Numbered from the stretch's first letter, positions 44,171 to 56,737 are shown. The stretch is DNA of 64,000 bases from Clarkia xantiana subsp. parviflora (GCA_036873135.1 JAPTYO010000011.1:16378747-16442746), one strand, 5' to 3'. Numbers and translations: made by a program. The notes: generated from the letters alone by a model not told the origin.

Positions 44171-47100
44171 TGACCGCATCTTGTTTAATAACCCAAGGAA
44201 TGGTCGTTGTAATCATGGGGTTGTCCCCGAGCTAGGGATTTTGCGCCATGTTGCTAGGATAATCCTTGGAAAAAATTTCCGGATGTAATATGTTGTTGAG
44301 GCTATTCGTAATAAACGAATTCTGTGCCGAGAGAAATAGCGTTTTGTTTGCTCGTTGTTAACGTCGAGTGCTGACGTGTTGGTGGCGTGTAATATAAGTC
44401 ATTTGTTGTGTTTAGCGTAATAGCTTGTAATTCCAGAGTAGGGTGTATTGTTGATGTATAAGTAAGGTTGTACCTATGAGAAGGTATGCACTTCATTAGA
44501 TAGTTGCAATTCTTGCAATATTATATGGAATAGATGAAGTTCTACGATCTTCTTTAATTAATGAATTTATTGAGATATTAGTATGAATACTCCCTTTGGT
44601 GGACGACGCGTGTTATGGATGGAACTTTTTCAAGTGTTCCTAGCTGCATGCGTTCGTTGATACATCGTTGTTTGCGTTTTCTAGTCGATGTGCGTCAGTG
44701 CATCCATAGCGTGATGCGCATGCATGTATGTGACCGCTACTTGGTATTATTTCCAAGGTAGAGTCTTATGTTTGAGTAGTTTGCTCGACGAAACGTCGTG
44801 TGCTGACATTAGCTTGGAGACCTGTTGCGATGATGCAAATGATACATACGCGACCGCAACTTGTCTTATATGCCTAATTAGGGATCTCATACATAGAGAA
44901 TTCCAGAGAGTTTTGTATACAACCTCTACTTGGTGTTGTTTCCTAAGTAGGGTGTACCTTTGATACATCTATTGTATTTGTATATAACCTGTCTCCAATT
45001 GTTTCGCATTGATGCGAGATATGTATTGGTTAATAAATAATATGGAGCTATAAGTGTCCTTGTATGGCTCTTTCGCCTGATATATCATCAACCTGGACTA
45101 GATTAGACTGAACTATTTGATCCATTTCAGGTCTGGCTAGTTCTTTCTGTTCAGCTTCTAATGTCAATATGACTGGATCAGACTATTCGCTACTAGTCTG
45201 TTCCATTCAGCTTGCATTATGCTCTGACTAAATCAGGCTATTCGGGGTAGATATCTTACCCGAGTAGTTTGTTCTCTTCAGTTCTGTATTTTGCATATAG
45301 TTATTACCTCTCATTCGAGTTTGGGCAATATGCTGTTTACCTGGACCCTTTTTTAGTAGAAGAGATCCCCTTTTGAGGGTGATACCTGATGTTGATATCT
45401 TGGGTTGAATCCGTATAGGATGTTGAGTTGTTTTCCTCATATGTGGCTTCCTCTCAGGAAGGGTGGTGTTGCGTATTCGCATGTTCGCGTGGCCTTTTAC
45501 TTCTAATATTTTCCCCTATGGTTAGGTGGGGTGTCAAGCACTTGTTCGTTCGGCGCCCCCCAAGTCGCTTGGCGGTCACACCGTATTTCTTTGTTCGGGT
45601 GTGATGAGTATTTGCTGTAAGTAGGATACCGCTGAATCTTTGTAAAAGTCGTAGTTCGCGACGTGCCCCCGTTCTTGCGACGAGTGTTGGGTATTTCCCT
45701 TGGTGACTGCCATGTGGTAGCACCCATATTTGAGGAGGACTTGTAAATTACCTCTCTCTTATTCCTTGCAATTTGATGCAAGTGTATTTGTTGGTGAGAT
45801 TGAGTAGGGGTAACAGTTTCTGTCTGGACGCGTGTTTCTGACTGCTGAGTGGCACTGGCACACCTTGCGTCGTATTTGCGCGTTCCATCGAACAATGCCT
45901 GTTTTCTTGGGCCATTGCCTTACTTGATGAGTTTCTCCTTAGTTTTTCCTTAAACTAATTTCCAAGTGTTTTTTGTGGGGAACCTCGAATTTCGTAGTCT
46001 TCGTATGAGAGGTAGGTAATACCTCTTGACTCTTCATGTTGTTGTATCCCCGTAGTGTTTATGACTTGTAGTTTAACTTTGAAGTGGTTCTTGTGTCACG
46101 GATGTAGACATGGTTGCGGAGTGTCGAATTGACGGGGTCTCCCGCTTTTTCTTTTGTTGTAATCGGAGATAGTGCTTATTACAAACGTCTGTTCCTCAAG
46201 TGATGGGTTTGGCACGGATGTGCGTATAACGTAGGAGTTTATCTTGAATCCTTATTTCCCATGTTTCCAGGGTTATTGGTGTCTGCGTTCCGCAGTGGTG
46301 ATGGGGTTGTCACCTGAATGGTGTCCCCCTCTTGTTTAATACTGCGACTCGATGTTAAGAGCCTTTGAGCTCCTCCACAGAGGTGTAATCAGCGTATGCC
46401 CCCATTTTGGGATTGTTGGGTAATGGCGCTTACGCGGATGTGGCAGACTAAGTTGTCGTGTCGTGTCGTAATCTGTTATTTGGTTTTTGTAAGCACCGGT
46501 CGGACTGGTGTTGCTCTTCCCATGTTGAAGGGTAGTGTAGGAGTTTGAAGTTATCTCTTCCTTTTTACGGTGGGGCTAGTTTTAGTTGCCGAGTGTTCGG
46601 CCACCTTTCATAGAAGGTGTTGAAGCCTGGTTTCCTACTTTTGCGTAATTAGAGGTTGAGCTCTTGAATACCCATGACTTGGGTGCGTTGTAGGGACGTA
46701 CGCACTTTGGAGGTGTGCGTGTTTGACAGCTAATGCTCTTCCTTGGTCTTGCTCACTTGATAGAGCAAGGCGGTTTCGACCGCTCTGATAATCGAAGAGG
46801 GGTCCTCGGAAAGGTGTGAGCTTGAATGGTGAACACTGATAACTGAGTGGCCAGCTCGGCGGAGTTTAAGTGGCCTGTGATTATTTTCTGGCGGCGATAG
46901 TGGTCCGCATCAGGTCGCTTTTCGAGTTGGATCGAATTTTTGAAGGTTCGACATTCCCTTTCTTCGTATCTTCCTTGATTCTTATTAGTAATTTTTAGGA
47001 GATAGAAGAAAGTAACGCTTATAAATAGTTAAGTACTTGGAACATTGAATTTATAGTAAGGTGTTACTCCCTGCGTCGGTTGTGAGAGTTTCTCGGTTGG

Positions 47101-47370
47101 AGGTCTCGTCAGTCGTGTGTTGAATATGTTGTTGCTTTGTATTGATCGCCCACAGGTATGACCATGAGGTCTGGAGTGACAGCGACACGTGCAATATGTT
47201 GGTCGGACGTCGATGGTTGGTGGTAACCGGTGTCGCAACGATGGCGGTGTTGAACACTGTTACAGGAGCGATAGTAAGCACAGTCGTCATAGCGGTAGTT
47301 GCGACGTCTAGTAGCGCATCGTAGCGCTCCAGTGTTGGTGTTTTCTTGAGGGGAAGTTGATCAACTTATG
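44171..47370. other. E3 internal region without recognisable domains
   Basis: A 3.2-kb stretch with no long frame on either strand (longest about 130 codons, 45895-45503 minus). No RT, RNase H, integrase or protease motif was found by reading both strands. The right end (47375 backward) continues the E3 gag reading frame for about 26 codons across the E4 insertion before a stop (TAG near 47306). If pol was ever here it is beyond recognition. Confidence 0.55.
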
Positions 47371-47375
47371 GTGCA
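47371..47375. repeat. Probable 5-bp target duplication of E4 (left)
   Basis: GTGCA here and GTGCC at 57612-57616 match in four of five bases, consistent with an older duplication. Confidence 0.6.
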
Positions 47376-48172
47376 TGTTAAGTCCTGCATATCAGGTCGA
47401 CGAGTCGTCAATCCGAATGGCCAACTTGCGGGTAGATTTTCTTACTTCGTGATCCGACGCTCCCTTTTTGGAGTCCGTTTCCTCGCACTTTATTCGCGAT
47501 CCGTCTTCTCGTGAACCTGCACGAGGGGTAAGCCGGAGGTGGTATTGGCGAACCCTCACCGATGCTTAAATTAGAACAACGTAGAGAGAGAAAGTAGAGA
47601 GAATAGAGAGCTCAAATCTTACAAGTGATATAAACTTAGTAAATGAATAGGGGTGGAGTTCTATATATAGGCTCAAAGGAGATTAAGGCGGTTAATGACA
47701 CCGTTAAATCCTAAATGAGCTCAGTTAACAAGTAATAAAGGGATTAAGTCCTTAACAAGCACGGGAGGGTTCGTGATATTTTCTAAGTGTCGGACGTGCA
47801 AAGTGAGGTCTGGTCGTCACGAGGGACGGTTTGGATGATGGTGTTCCGGACATCGCGTACACCCTTCAGGCGGGAATACTACACGAAAGGGTGTCAGGGC
47901 CTTCGTTGTCGGACGGGAGGTCCGACCCCGAAGGTTTGGGGATTGGACCAGCAGGTTCGATCTATCCTACGGAGAGATTGGACCAGCAGGTTCGATCTCT
48001 CCTAAGGAGAGATTGGACCAACAACGCGTCTGGGCGGGCGTTTTTTCCCGTTCGGACCGTTTTGCCGTGGGTGACGTGTTCGGGTCAAAGTTTCGATTTA
48101 CAATAATTCATAGGGTAATTAAAATAATACAATCCGAATGAAAACGAGTCCAAATTGAGCGTATATCCATCA
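47376..48172 (-). mobile_element. E4 3' LTR
   Basis: A TATA element (TCTATATATAGG, 47660-47671) and shared AATTTAAGCATCGGTGAGGG motif (47556-47575, minus). Direct repeats of GGAGAGATTGGACCAGCAGG occur at 47940-48015. The polypurine tract (minus GACTCGGGGGCACG) is at 48173-48186. Confidence 0.9.
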
Positions 48173-48186
48173 CGTGCCCCCGAGTC

Positions 48187-49687
48187 AACCAATGGCTTAA
48201 CCCTTTATTGAGTTTATTTTACGATAGGATGACGCGCTCAATTCAAGCCCGTGATTTTACCTTTTGATGAATCTGTCGTATGTCCATAATCGTACTGCCA
48301 TGTCTTATCCTCGTTTCTCGGGATAAGAAAAATTCAAACATTAGAACAGACATGTATATATTCTGACATATATCCGGAAAATGCGGGTATGACAAAAAAC
48401 TGTGCTTTCCTATCTTAACGTAAGCAAGGATGAGGGTATAACGGAATCATGATTATAGATAAGATGAAAATCTAATTCATGCTGGTATGTACGTACGGGG
48501 TAATTCTATATGCAAAAAATATATTAACCACGTGTGGAAAATAGTATAGGATGGATGATAAATGGATATGGAAATACTAACTTGGGTGAAGATGTAGTTA
48601 ACTATAGTTAAAAATGAGTAAAGTTGTCATCTTTAATCCTAGCCTTTGGATTTCTACAATTTGAATTAAAGGTGGAGACTAGAGCATTTCTAGAAAACCC
48701 TACCAAAGTTTATTATAAAGGAGAGGGAAGGGATTACCACTTTTAATAGCCACCATCTTCTTCTCCACTAAGCAACCTTTTCTTGAGGACCAAGTTTTTT
48801 GCTTAGCTCGATTTTTGTGTGTGGCCGGCATTAACCACCACGGTACGAAGGGGTTTCCGGCGCAGCAGGATTAGCGGCGACGAGAGGAAGTCCGGCACGA
48901 CGGCGTGGCCTTAAGAGGGAGCTTGGCACGGCGGAACCGGCGGGATTAACAATTTCGGCGAGGAGAGGAAGGGTTGTCCATCGCGGTAGACGGCAAAGGG
49001 GACTCCGACGACAGCTTCGGGCGGCGGAGACGAGGCGGACTGCTGCTTCGGCCGGTGAAGGTGAAGCAAGTTCCAGCGACGGTGAAGGCTCCGGCAACGG
49101 CGGGTGGTGGTAGCGACGGTGTCGGCCCGACGACGGTGTCCATTTTCCGGCAGCGACCAAATTTGAATTCCGAAGCCACTATTCGGATCGGTTTGGGTTT
49201 TCCCAAGGTTCGGCCTTTTTTCCCTTTTCGTACATGCGTTAAATGCTCGTAATTTGATTACACGTATTTGACTTGTGATAATCACCTGATTGGTTGTCTT
49301 GTAGTCGTATTGATTGGATATCCATTTTGCTCGAAGATGTCCTTTGCATGTGATGTAGCTTTCACTTGCATGATTACGTCGTTTTTTGTTCGTACTTGTG
49401 CGGTCATTGTCATTGTGAGAATAGTTGTACATATGCAGTTGTTTTCATAGCAAGAATGGTTGTTCGTGTACGGACGTCGTTGTTGACGTGGTTGTAAATA
49501 TGCGGTTCTCTTTTAGGCGGTTACTTCTCGATCGTTATGTGACGGGGCTGTCGATGCGTTGGTGTTGGGTTATTTTGGAATGTCTTTGGGACGTTGTTCC
49601 GATCCGACCTTTGATTCGATGTTGTAGGTGCTATATTCGTGGTGGTGTGATAAGACTCAGAGTCTCCAAAGGCGGTATATTTTGAAG
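48187..49687. other. E4 region upstream of the antisense gene, possible promoter and leader
   Basis: A TATA-like TTTATTATAAAGGAGAGGG at 48709-48727 precedes a leader with a GC-rich patch (48840-49150, many CGGCG words) similar in place and composition to that of E1. Frames on both strands within the GC patch are compositional. A promoter for the antisense gene is inferred from position and box only. Confidence 0.45.
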
Positions 49688-52158
49688 ATGATGAGTAAGT
49701 TCTTCATCCCTTCTATTCGTCGCCTATCTTTCTTTTATGACGTTAGTTCAGAGTCAAGCTTTTAGTCAAACTCTGAGTCCAAGTATTCATCTGAGTCGGA
49801 TTCTATCTTGAGTCTAGATACTATTTCTGATTATGAGTTAGGTTCTATGCCCGTATCTGTGAACCAACTGAAGCGATCGGAGTACGGTCAACATGTCGAG
49901 TTAGGTGATATTAGCCCTCTAGATGGGCCGATGTACCCTTTCCGCCCATCCTTGGGCAATATTCGTGGAACCGTGACTGTGCCCCCATATGGGATGGTCG
50001 TCGTATACACGGCCCAAATTTGATACGGCCTCCGTTTCCCGTATTGCGATGAGCTTGTGGAGCTCTGCCAATTTTTCAAAGTCTCTCCCGTCAATCTACC
50101 CTACTGCCATTCGAGCTTGGGTCGGGTTTAAAGCGCTATGTCAGTGGTATTTTTGGAGGTACTCCCTTGTCCTGTTCCGGTGCTTCTACCGATTCCAGTA
50201 TAGTAGTGCGACTGGGATGGCGACCATGGTGACCCGTCACCATTTATTAAAGGATTCCTGATTCGAGGAACTCAGATTAGGTGAGATTTCATGGGATAAG
50301 GATCACTGCTTCGTGACTCTTGTGGACCGTTCGATGGGTCATTGGGGTAGTCACTACTTCTTTGTCACAGATCGGTACGTCACTTGGGATATCGTCCGTA
50401 CCAATCATTCGGACGGCTGGCCTACTTTCGATGAGTTTTCTTCCTCTGATAAGGAGACCATGAAGATTATTTATCGGAGCAATCGGTCCAAGTCTTATTG
50501 CCCTGTATCTTGGGTGTTCGAGAGGGACTTGTATGACGCAGGGATCCGATTGACTCCTCCCTCCCATGATTTGGTATGTTATTGATTCCCTCGTTTATAT
50601 TCATTCTCTTTTTTTTCGCATTGTAGGTTGGTTTCACGGAAAATCGTATGATGTGCACGCGGAACGTTTTGGCCGCGCTGTGGTTAGCAAGAAGAAAGCG
50701 TTATCTGGCTCCGCTCCTCCAGCCTTGAAATATTCTAAGTCTGGAAAAGCGACTGAAGCTTCCCATACGTTCCTTTTCTCATTCTCTCTATATATCTTAT
50801 TTGTGATTGTCTTGATATTGTTTCACTTGTGTTGTTAGGACGATCTCTTTTTGTGACCGAGCGAGTTATTGCTGCAGAGAAAGGTTCAAGAAAATATAAG
50901 GCACGGAAGTCCAACTCTGAGGTCGGACCCTCGATTGCGACGGGGAAGAAAGATTCCCCGGTTATTGCTCATTTGCCAACTCCTTCCCGCGATAAAGGGA
51001 AGGTAGTTGAAGGGGCGCCTTCTTTACCTGATAAAGGGAAGAAGCCCGCAGAAGGTGGTGGAGTGGTTGCCGATGTGTCTCCCTTATCCCATGCCCCCCA
51101 ATCGAGGGAACGAGCCACTGTTGACGAGATCATTCATTCAGGTATGTGATTCTCAAATGTCGTAGCTATACTTTCTTGTTGTATCTTATTTGTCTTTGTT
51201 ACTTTCAGGGAAGACCCGGCTTCCTGCCTTAATCCGGAAAGATCTGATTCGTCTTACCGATGAGGATATCACTGGGGTTGAGTGGACTCCCTTTGCTGGA
51301 TTGAAGGAGTTTCATTTTTACAATCAGTATCTTTGCATACTCCTGAAGTTGGAGTCCGTGTGCCGCACAGTGATGTCGCTCCAAGCGATCGTCTTCCTTC
51401 TCCCAAGTCTCCCAAAGAGACTCGGCGTTATATTCAGGGGGTGTTATCTCGGTTTCCTCCTGTGAGTTATCGTCTTTTTTCTTGTCTTTGATGTTTTTCT
51501 TTGTTAATATGTTCTCTGACGAGTGTTTGTTGTTTCAGAGTATGGGTGACATGGCCAACCTTTCCTCCCTTTCTATTGAGTTGTCCGAAGAGAAGAAGGC
51601 CCTTCAGGATAGTCAGGTTTCCTTGAAGGCCAAAATTGGTGGTGCATTGGAGAAGACACGTCTTTTCGACGTGAAGTTTCAGGAACTTCAGGACCAAGTT
51701 ACTTCTCTTGAAGGTACTCTTGCTGATGCTCGCCTACAGACTGAGATTGATTCTTCACTCCATGCTGCGGAGTTGAAGAATGTTGAGGAGAAATGTAGTT
51801 CCGAGGAGAAAGCGTCCGGCATAGCTGAGTACAAGGCATCTCCTGCTTATACTGCTGAGTTTGACGTTCGGTGCAATGCCGAGATGCGTCAGTTTGTGGA
51901 GTATCTCACTGAGCGCATATACAGCCCGTCTTTCCTTTTGGTGAGTTAGGTGATTTCTCTACTTATGCCTTGGGGTATGTTGCTGTTTTGAAAGGGCAGG
52001 TTGCGGTAGCTGATAACAAGGTTGTTGCCCTTGTGCCTGAGAATGTCATTCCTGTTGATTATGTTGAGTTGAGTGTCTCTTCATCATCATCTAGTTCCAT
52101 TAGCGGGTCGTCTTCCGATCATCAAGATCATGAAGATTCAGAGGTTGCATCTGTTTGA
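49688..52158 (+). pseudogene. Antisense gene of E4, five exons
   Basis: Homologue of the E1 antisense gene. Proposed exons are 49688-50573, 50627-about 50770, 50839-51141, 51209-51461 and 51539-52158. Exon 1 matches the E1 domain in pieces (GLRFPYC, IRAWVGFKALCQWYFWRYSL, LFRCFYRF, SHYFFVTDRYVTWDI, FDEFSSSDKETMKIIY, then YDAGIRLTP). Exons 2-4 are a Lys/Ser-rich linker including FVTERVIAAE and VEWTPFAGL. Exon 5 is a coiled coil ending in a Ser/Asp-rich tail. Breaks: TAG at about 49766, frameshifts near 50020 and 50100, a lost donor at intron 2, and a frameshift near 51940. The strand is opposite to gag, and function is unknown. Confidence 0.78.
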
Positions 52159-53279
52159 TGGTTTATCTATTTTTCGTATGTATATATCCACTTGCTTTCC
52201 TCCCCGTGTTGGGTTGAGTCTATCTTTCTTATTTCGTACTTGGTTGCTTGTAGTTTGCTACTTGACAATGTGTCGTAGCTTTTCTTTTGAATTTTTACTG
52301 TCTTGAAGGCACGCTATAATCATGTTTGTGTTTGACTATGTGTTGGTGTATTTGTCTTCATGGTTGCCTTCCTTGTTCCTTATCATTCCTGCATTGGTAG
52401 TATAGACAACCTTTCATATATTACGTAACCTTACTTCTAAAAAAGAAGGTTTTCTCAAGATACGTTCTTGGGTACGTTGTAAAGCATTTATAGGATACTC
52501 TCCTAGGGGCGTTGAGTGCATGTGCAGGACATGGTCCTGGAGATGTTTTATAATATTTTCAAGATACGCTCTTGTCGGCGTTGAAAGAGTGTGCAAGAAA
52601 CGCTCTTGAGGGCGTTGGAAGTGTTTGCAATATTAAGTCTTGGATGGTACAGAATATAAACGCAGTGTATGAACTGCTCTTAAGATACGCCCTTTTGGGC
52701 GTTGGAAATTATTCACGGGATTGGCTCCCTGATGGCGCAGAATGTGATCGTAGTGTATGAACTACTTCAACATACACTCTTGTGGGCGTCGAAAACTGTT
52801 CGCGGGATAGGCTCCCGGAAGGTACAGAATGTGATCGCAGTGTATGAACTGCTTCAAGATACGCTCTTGTGGGCGTCGAAAACTGTTCGCAAGATAGGCT
52901 CCTGGAAGGCACAGATCACAGGATAGGCTCTTGGAAGGTGCAGGGTGTATTTGCAGTGTAGAACTGCTTTCAAGATACGCTCTTGTGGGCATCAAAAACT
53001 GTTCGAAAGATAGGCTCTTGGAAGGCACGGATCGCAGGATAGGCTCCTGGAAGGCGCAGGGTGTAATTGCAGTGTATGAACTTCTTTCAAGATACGCTCT
53101 TGTGGGCGTTGAAGGTGACATACCCATGGTTGTCATATCTGAGTAAGGTTTATTCAGTGAGTGCGTCATATGAATCTTGTAAGTATTGGAATAAACTTTC
53201 ATTTCTCTTGATGCATGCATGCATTATTTACAAAAAAGCATGTTGATTGAGTCCTAAGACATCCTTTTGGAAAGAGTTT
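52159..53279. repeat. E4 non-coding region with degenerate tandem repeats
   Basis: From about 52450 to 53130 the words CAAGATACGCTCTTGTGGGCG, GTGTATGAACTGCTT and GATAGGCTCCTGGAAGGC recur about eight times at irregular spacing near 60-110 bp. Frames through them are repeat-derived. The stretch 52159-52440 shows nothing assignable. Confidence 0.8.
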
Positions 53280-54230
53280 CTAGATGCATAAATTGAAAAA
53301 ACTAAGATAAGTCTTTATGAAAAGCTGGGGAGATAGATATGCTTCTGATGAAAGATAAATCCAATGATATGGTTTTTGTTGTTGAGGGTGGCACCTCAAT
53401 TGTGCTTGTATGAAGGCTATGTAGCCCTTGAGTTCCCCTTTGTGGATCATTTCCTCGATTTCGATCTTCAATACCATGCAATTTCTTGTCCAATACCCCC
53501 AAGTTTCATGGTATTCGCACCATCCCTTGGTATCTTTCCCAACAAAAAGCTCTTCTTTCTCATTTATATGGTGGTATCTCCTTGATCAATACTTCCTTGT
53601 AGAGTTCATCCACCTTGACATTGAGAGGAGTGAAATTAAAGTTCACTCCTCCTCCCATTATTTCCTCTTCTTTTCCTTCCATCTTCATGTCACATTCCAT
53701 ATGGTTTCTTCTTCATGCTGCCTCATTTCCTTGGCAACTGCATCCTCTAGTTTTTCTTTGAGATCGCTCATCGTATATGTTGTTACTACTCCATACGATC
53801 CTCCTAAAGCTTTTAGGGAAGTTGAGTTCATGTTTCTGAAGAATGCTCTTATTGCCTCCCTTTTGGATGCCTCCACAGTGGCTCCGTTCCTTAGGAATAT
53901 TTCAAAGTAACTCCAAGTGATTCTCCAGGCATTTGATGGATGTCGGTTATGTACCTAAATCCCCATTCAATAGATTGCGTTGTCCTCCTCGCTTGTTCAG
54001 TGTCTGGCTGCCAAGGTATGCTAGTAACTTATACAACCTTTTCAGCTCCTGCTTTCTTTGCAAACCTGCCGAAGATCTGTTTGCTCAGACGGAGTGCAAT
54101 TCTAGCATTCCTCTTCTTGGTAGCCTGTTTGTTTTTCCCTTCTCGCAAATACATTGCATTTTCAGCCTTACCCGTTGTCACCATCGCAATAGTGTTGGGT
54201 TGTTGTGTCCCACGTTTTATAGCGTTTACA
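53280..54230 (-). pseudogene. Second, divergent gag segment in E4
   Basis: Minus-strand reading keeps Gag text in order: DIHQMPGES (about 53930), EASKREAIRAFFRNMNS then SDLKEKLEDAVAKEM (53876-53690), and a zinc-knuckle-like WCEYHETWGYWTRNC followed by KIEIEEMIHKGELKGY (about 53550-53415). It resembles the capsid end and nucleocapsid of a Tat Gag but is not a duplicate of the E4 gag next to it. It lies where pol should start. Frameshifts and stops are many. The origin could be recombination with a related element. Confidence 0.6.
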
Positions 54231-54279
54231 TAAATTGTCTTGCCATACGCTGATCACCTAAAACTTCCCCTATCCCATT

Positions 54280-54633
54280 TTAAGTTATGAACTTCATTTT
54301 CTGATGTACCGTTGACGGCACTATCTCATATGGATTGATTGTAGTTCTACCGAGGATCCCGTTGTAGGCTCCCAAGCTTTCCACGACCAAGAAGTCCACG
54401 TTAATCTTTATTTGCGTCCAACCTTGTCCCAAAGTTACTGGCAGGGTGATCATTCCTAAGGGATAGCTTGTCGCTCCTAAAAAGCGAACAAGAGGAAAGT
54501 CAACTGGTCGTAAATCCAACTTTTTTTTTCCAATTTCCTTTAGCACTTGCATCTGCAGTAAGTCAGTCGAGCTACCTCCATAAACTAGTATCCTCTTTAC
54601 ATCGTAGCTGTCGATGTCTAGAGTTACTGCCAA
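54280..54633 (-). pseudogene. E4 protease
   Basis: 117 codons aligned with the E2 protease: LDIDSYDVKRILVYGGSSTD, then SYPLGMITLPVTLG, FLVVESLGAYNGILGRTTIN, and VPSTVHQKMKF. The active-site triad reads YGG where E2 has DGG, so the catalytic Asp is replaced by Tyr. A stop (TAA at 54674-54676) separates it from gag. It ends ITstop, with no RT following. Confidence 0.85.
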
Positions 54634-54672
54634 GGCATCGTCATGTGGAAAGAAAATGTGGCTCTTATCTTT

Positions 54673-56705
54673 TTAAGAGAACTCGATCACCATCTCTTCT
54701 TCTTCTCTTGGTCTTTTCCTCCATTTCGGCGTACAATCGATTTTGGTGGAATACACCTCTCTTGTGTTTCCTGTTGAACCACCTGCTCCTGCTCCTTCTC
54801 CTCCATGAATCATGTTTATTGTTCCTCTCTTGTTAGGAGGAGCATTGTATTCAACCTTCTCGTTCCCTTTCTCCTTGGCCGTAAATCTTGCGGGTGCACT
54901 ATTGCCCCCGTGATCGACGAATTGTTTCATCTCTCCTCTTTGTATCGCATTGTTAATGCTTAACTTCAAACTGAAGCAATCTTTTGTGTCGTGACCGTGT
55001 GCTTCATGATTGTCATACCATTTATCCCTCTCGTTCCCAACCATTGGGTTTCTCCACCTTGCTGGAGGTGTCCAGATCTTTAAATTTCTCATATCCTTCA
55101 TAACGTGGTGGTGCATTTAGTGGCACAAACTTGATGACCTTGACATCTCTTGCCCTTTGGAAGTCTTCTGGTTGATTTGTCCCCTGGGGGGGACGTCAAT
55201 CATTATGTCTGATAAGTATAGGCACTTGAGGTGGTTTACCCTTGTTTGGTTTCACATTCTCTTCCTTGGAGGCTTGTATATTCTCCTTTTTGTTCGTTTT
55301 ATGCCTTTCCAAGTCTATGTGGGTTTTCACCGTTGCAGCCAGTTCTTCCAATTTGCTTGCAGGCTTTTTGGCCATCTTCTCCGCCAAAGTCGAGCCATAA
55401 CGCCCTAGATTTCTTATAATAGCTCTCACAATCTCGCCTTCAGTCATATCCCCTTATATGTCCCCCAAATTCTGATTGAATCTGGTGTAATAGCTTGCCA
55501 ACGATCCATCGTTCTCCTGTTTGACATCGTCGATCGAATTTGTCCCCTTTAGCAACTTTCGTTCTCCCAAGTATCTCTGGAGGAACTTTGATTTTAGGTA
55601 TGGCCACGAGTGGACACATTCGTTAGGCAGAGCAAAGAACCAATGAGATGCCATTCCTGACAGGGTGTTTGGGAACAAAAGCGCGGTGTGTCGATCGTCA
55701 CTTGTCCTTCCCAGGAGAGATGCCTCATGCTGCTGTATGTGTTCCAGGGGATCACCTTTTCCATTGTATTTTTCGATCTTTATCAGGTTCAACGAATCCG
55801 GGACTTTGTTGAGTATTATCTCCCTTGTGAAAGGGTGAGTGGCGTTGTCGCTCAGGGTGTGTATAACCTTCGTCTTGGATTCATTCATCTTTCTTGTTAT
55901 CTTTGCCTCAACTTCCTCCTGAGTTAGTATCATTGGTGATATGCTATGATTCCTTTGCAGCATGTCATAACTGACAACAGGGCTAGGAGAGATTCCATGT
56001 CCTTGGTAGTACAGACTATAGGTGTGTGCAGGGTACCCTTGCTGGGGTGGTTGTTGTAATTCTTGTCTCCACTGCGGGTGTTCTCTCAAAGGGGTATATG
56101 CCCATGCACCTTGCGGTGCTTGGTTATGTTGTTGCCTTAGTGGGGCAGATTGGTGCCTTCCCATTGGAGGTGGCGCTTGTTCATTCCTTCTTTGATTTTC
56201 TTGCTGCCCCATCGGAGCGCGTGGGTATTGCTCCGCTTGTGGCATCTGCCTCTCCTGCATGTTCCTTACAGCCTCCCTGTATGCCAATAGATCATCGAGT
56301 GCTGACATGAATCCTAGAGTCACTGTCTGTGCTTCTTGTGAATACATAGGTCTGGGATTGTTGTATGAGCACGCTAGTTGTAAGCCGGCATGTCTTGGGA
56401 TGGCATTCCATACGGGTATTCTTGCGAATGCATTCCGTAATGGTATCCCTGAGGAGGTGCAGTGTATTGGAATGCTTGGGGTGGCACTTCCTGTTGCGTT
56501 CCTTGTCTTTGTGGTCGTCGGCCTGCCATTGGTATTGACGCTGTGGAGGACTAAGCCCCAGCTGGGCGTGACGGTCCTCATTGGTTTCCCTGTGGTGCTT
56601 GTGGCCTTGGTTGTCTGACTGGTGGCAACGGCGGTCTTTCTTGGTTGTTCTGTGGTGGAATATCCTCAGGAGGGAGTCCTCCCTTGATTGTTGACTGTTT
56701 TTCAT
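54673..56705 (-). pseudogene. E4 gag (three frames)
   Basis: The start is placed at the Met MKNSQQS, 53 bp after the LTR. An N-terminal Gln/His-rich part shifts frame near 56500. The capsid runs 56350-55454 (NLIKIEKYNGKGDPLEHIQQ, FPNTLSGMASHWFFALPNEC, FLQRYLGERKLLKG). After a stop at 55451-55453 it continues EGEIVRAIIRNLGRYG and, after another break, the knuckle WYDNHEAHGHDTKDC (about 55030), in which Tyr replaces the first Cys. It ends with KRGTINMIHGG as in E2. It was the particle protein but is broken in several places. Confidence 0.85.
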
Positions 56706-56737
56706 CGATCTTGTGATAGCCAGACTTGTTTGTTCAA

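Noticed and set aside
45503..45895. 130-codon minus frame as E3 gag or pol
   Set aside because: No capsid, knuckle, RT or integrase motif; Thr/Gln/Arg-rich composition only.
48831..49432. Minus-strand frames of 173 and 109 codons before the E4 antisense gene
   Set aside because: They follow the GC-rich patch and have Ser/Pro/Arg-rich frames on both strands; no domain.
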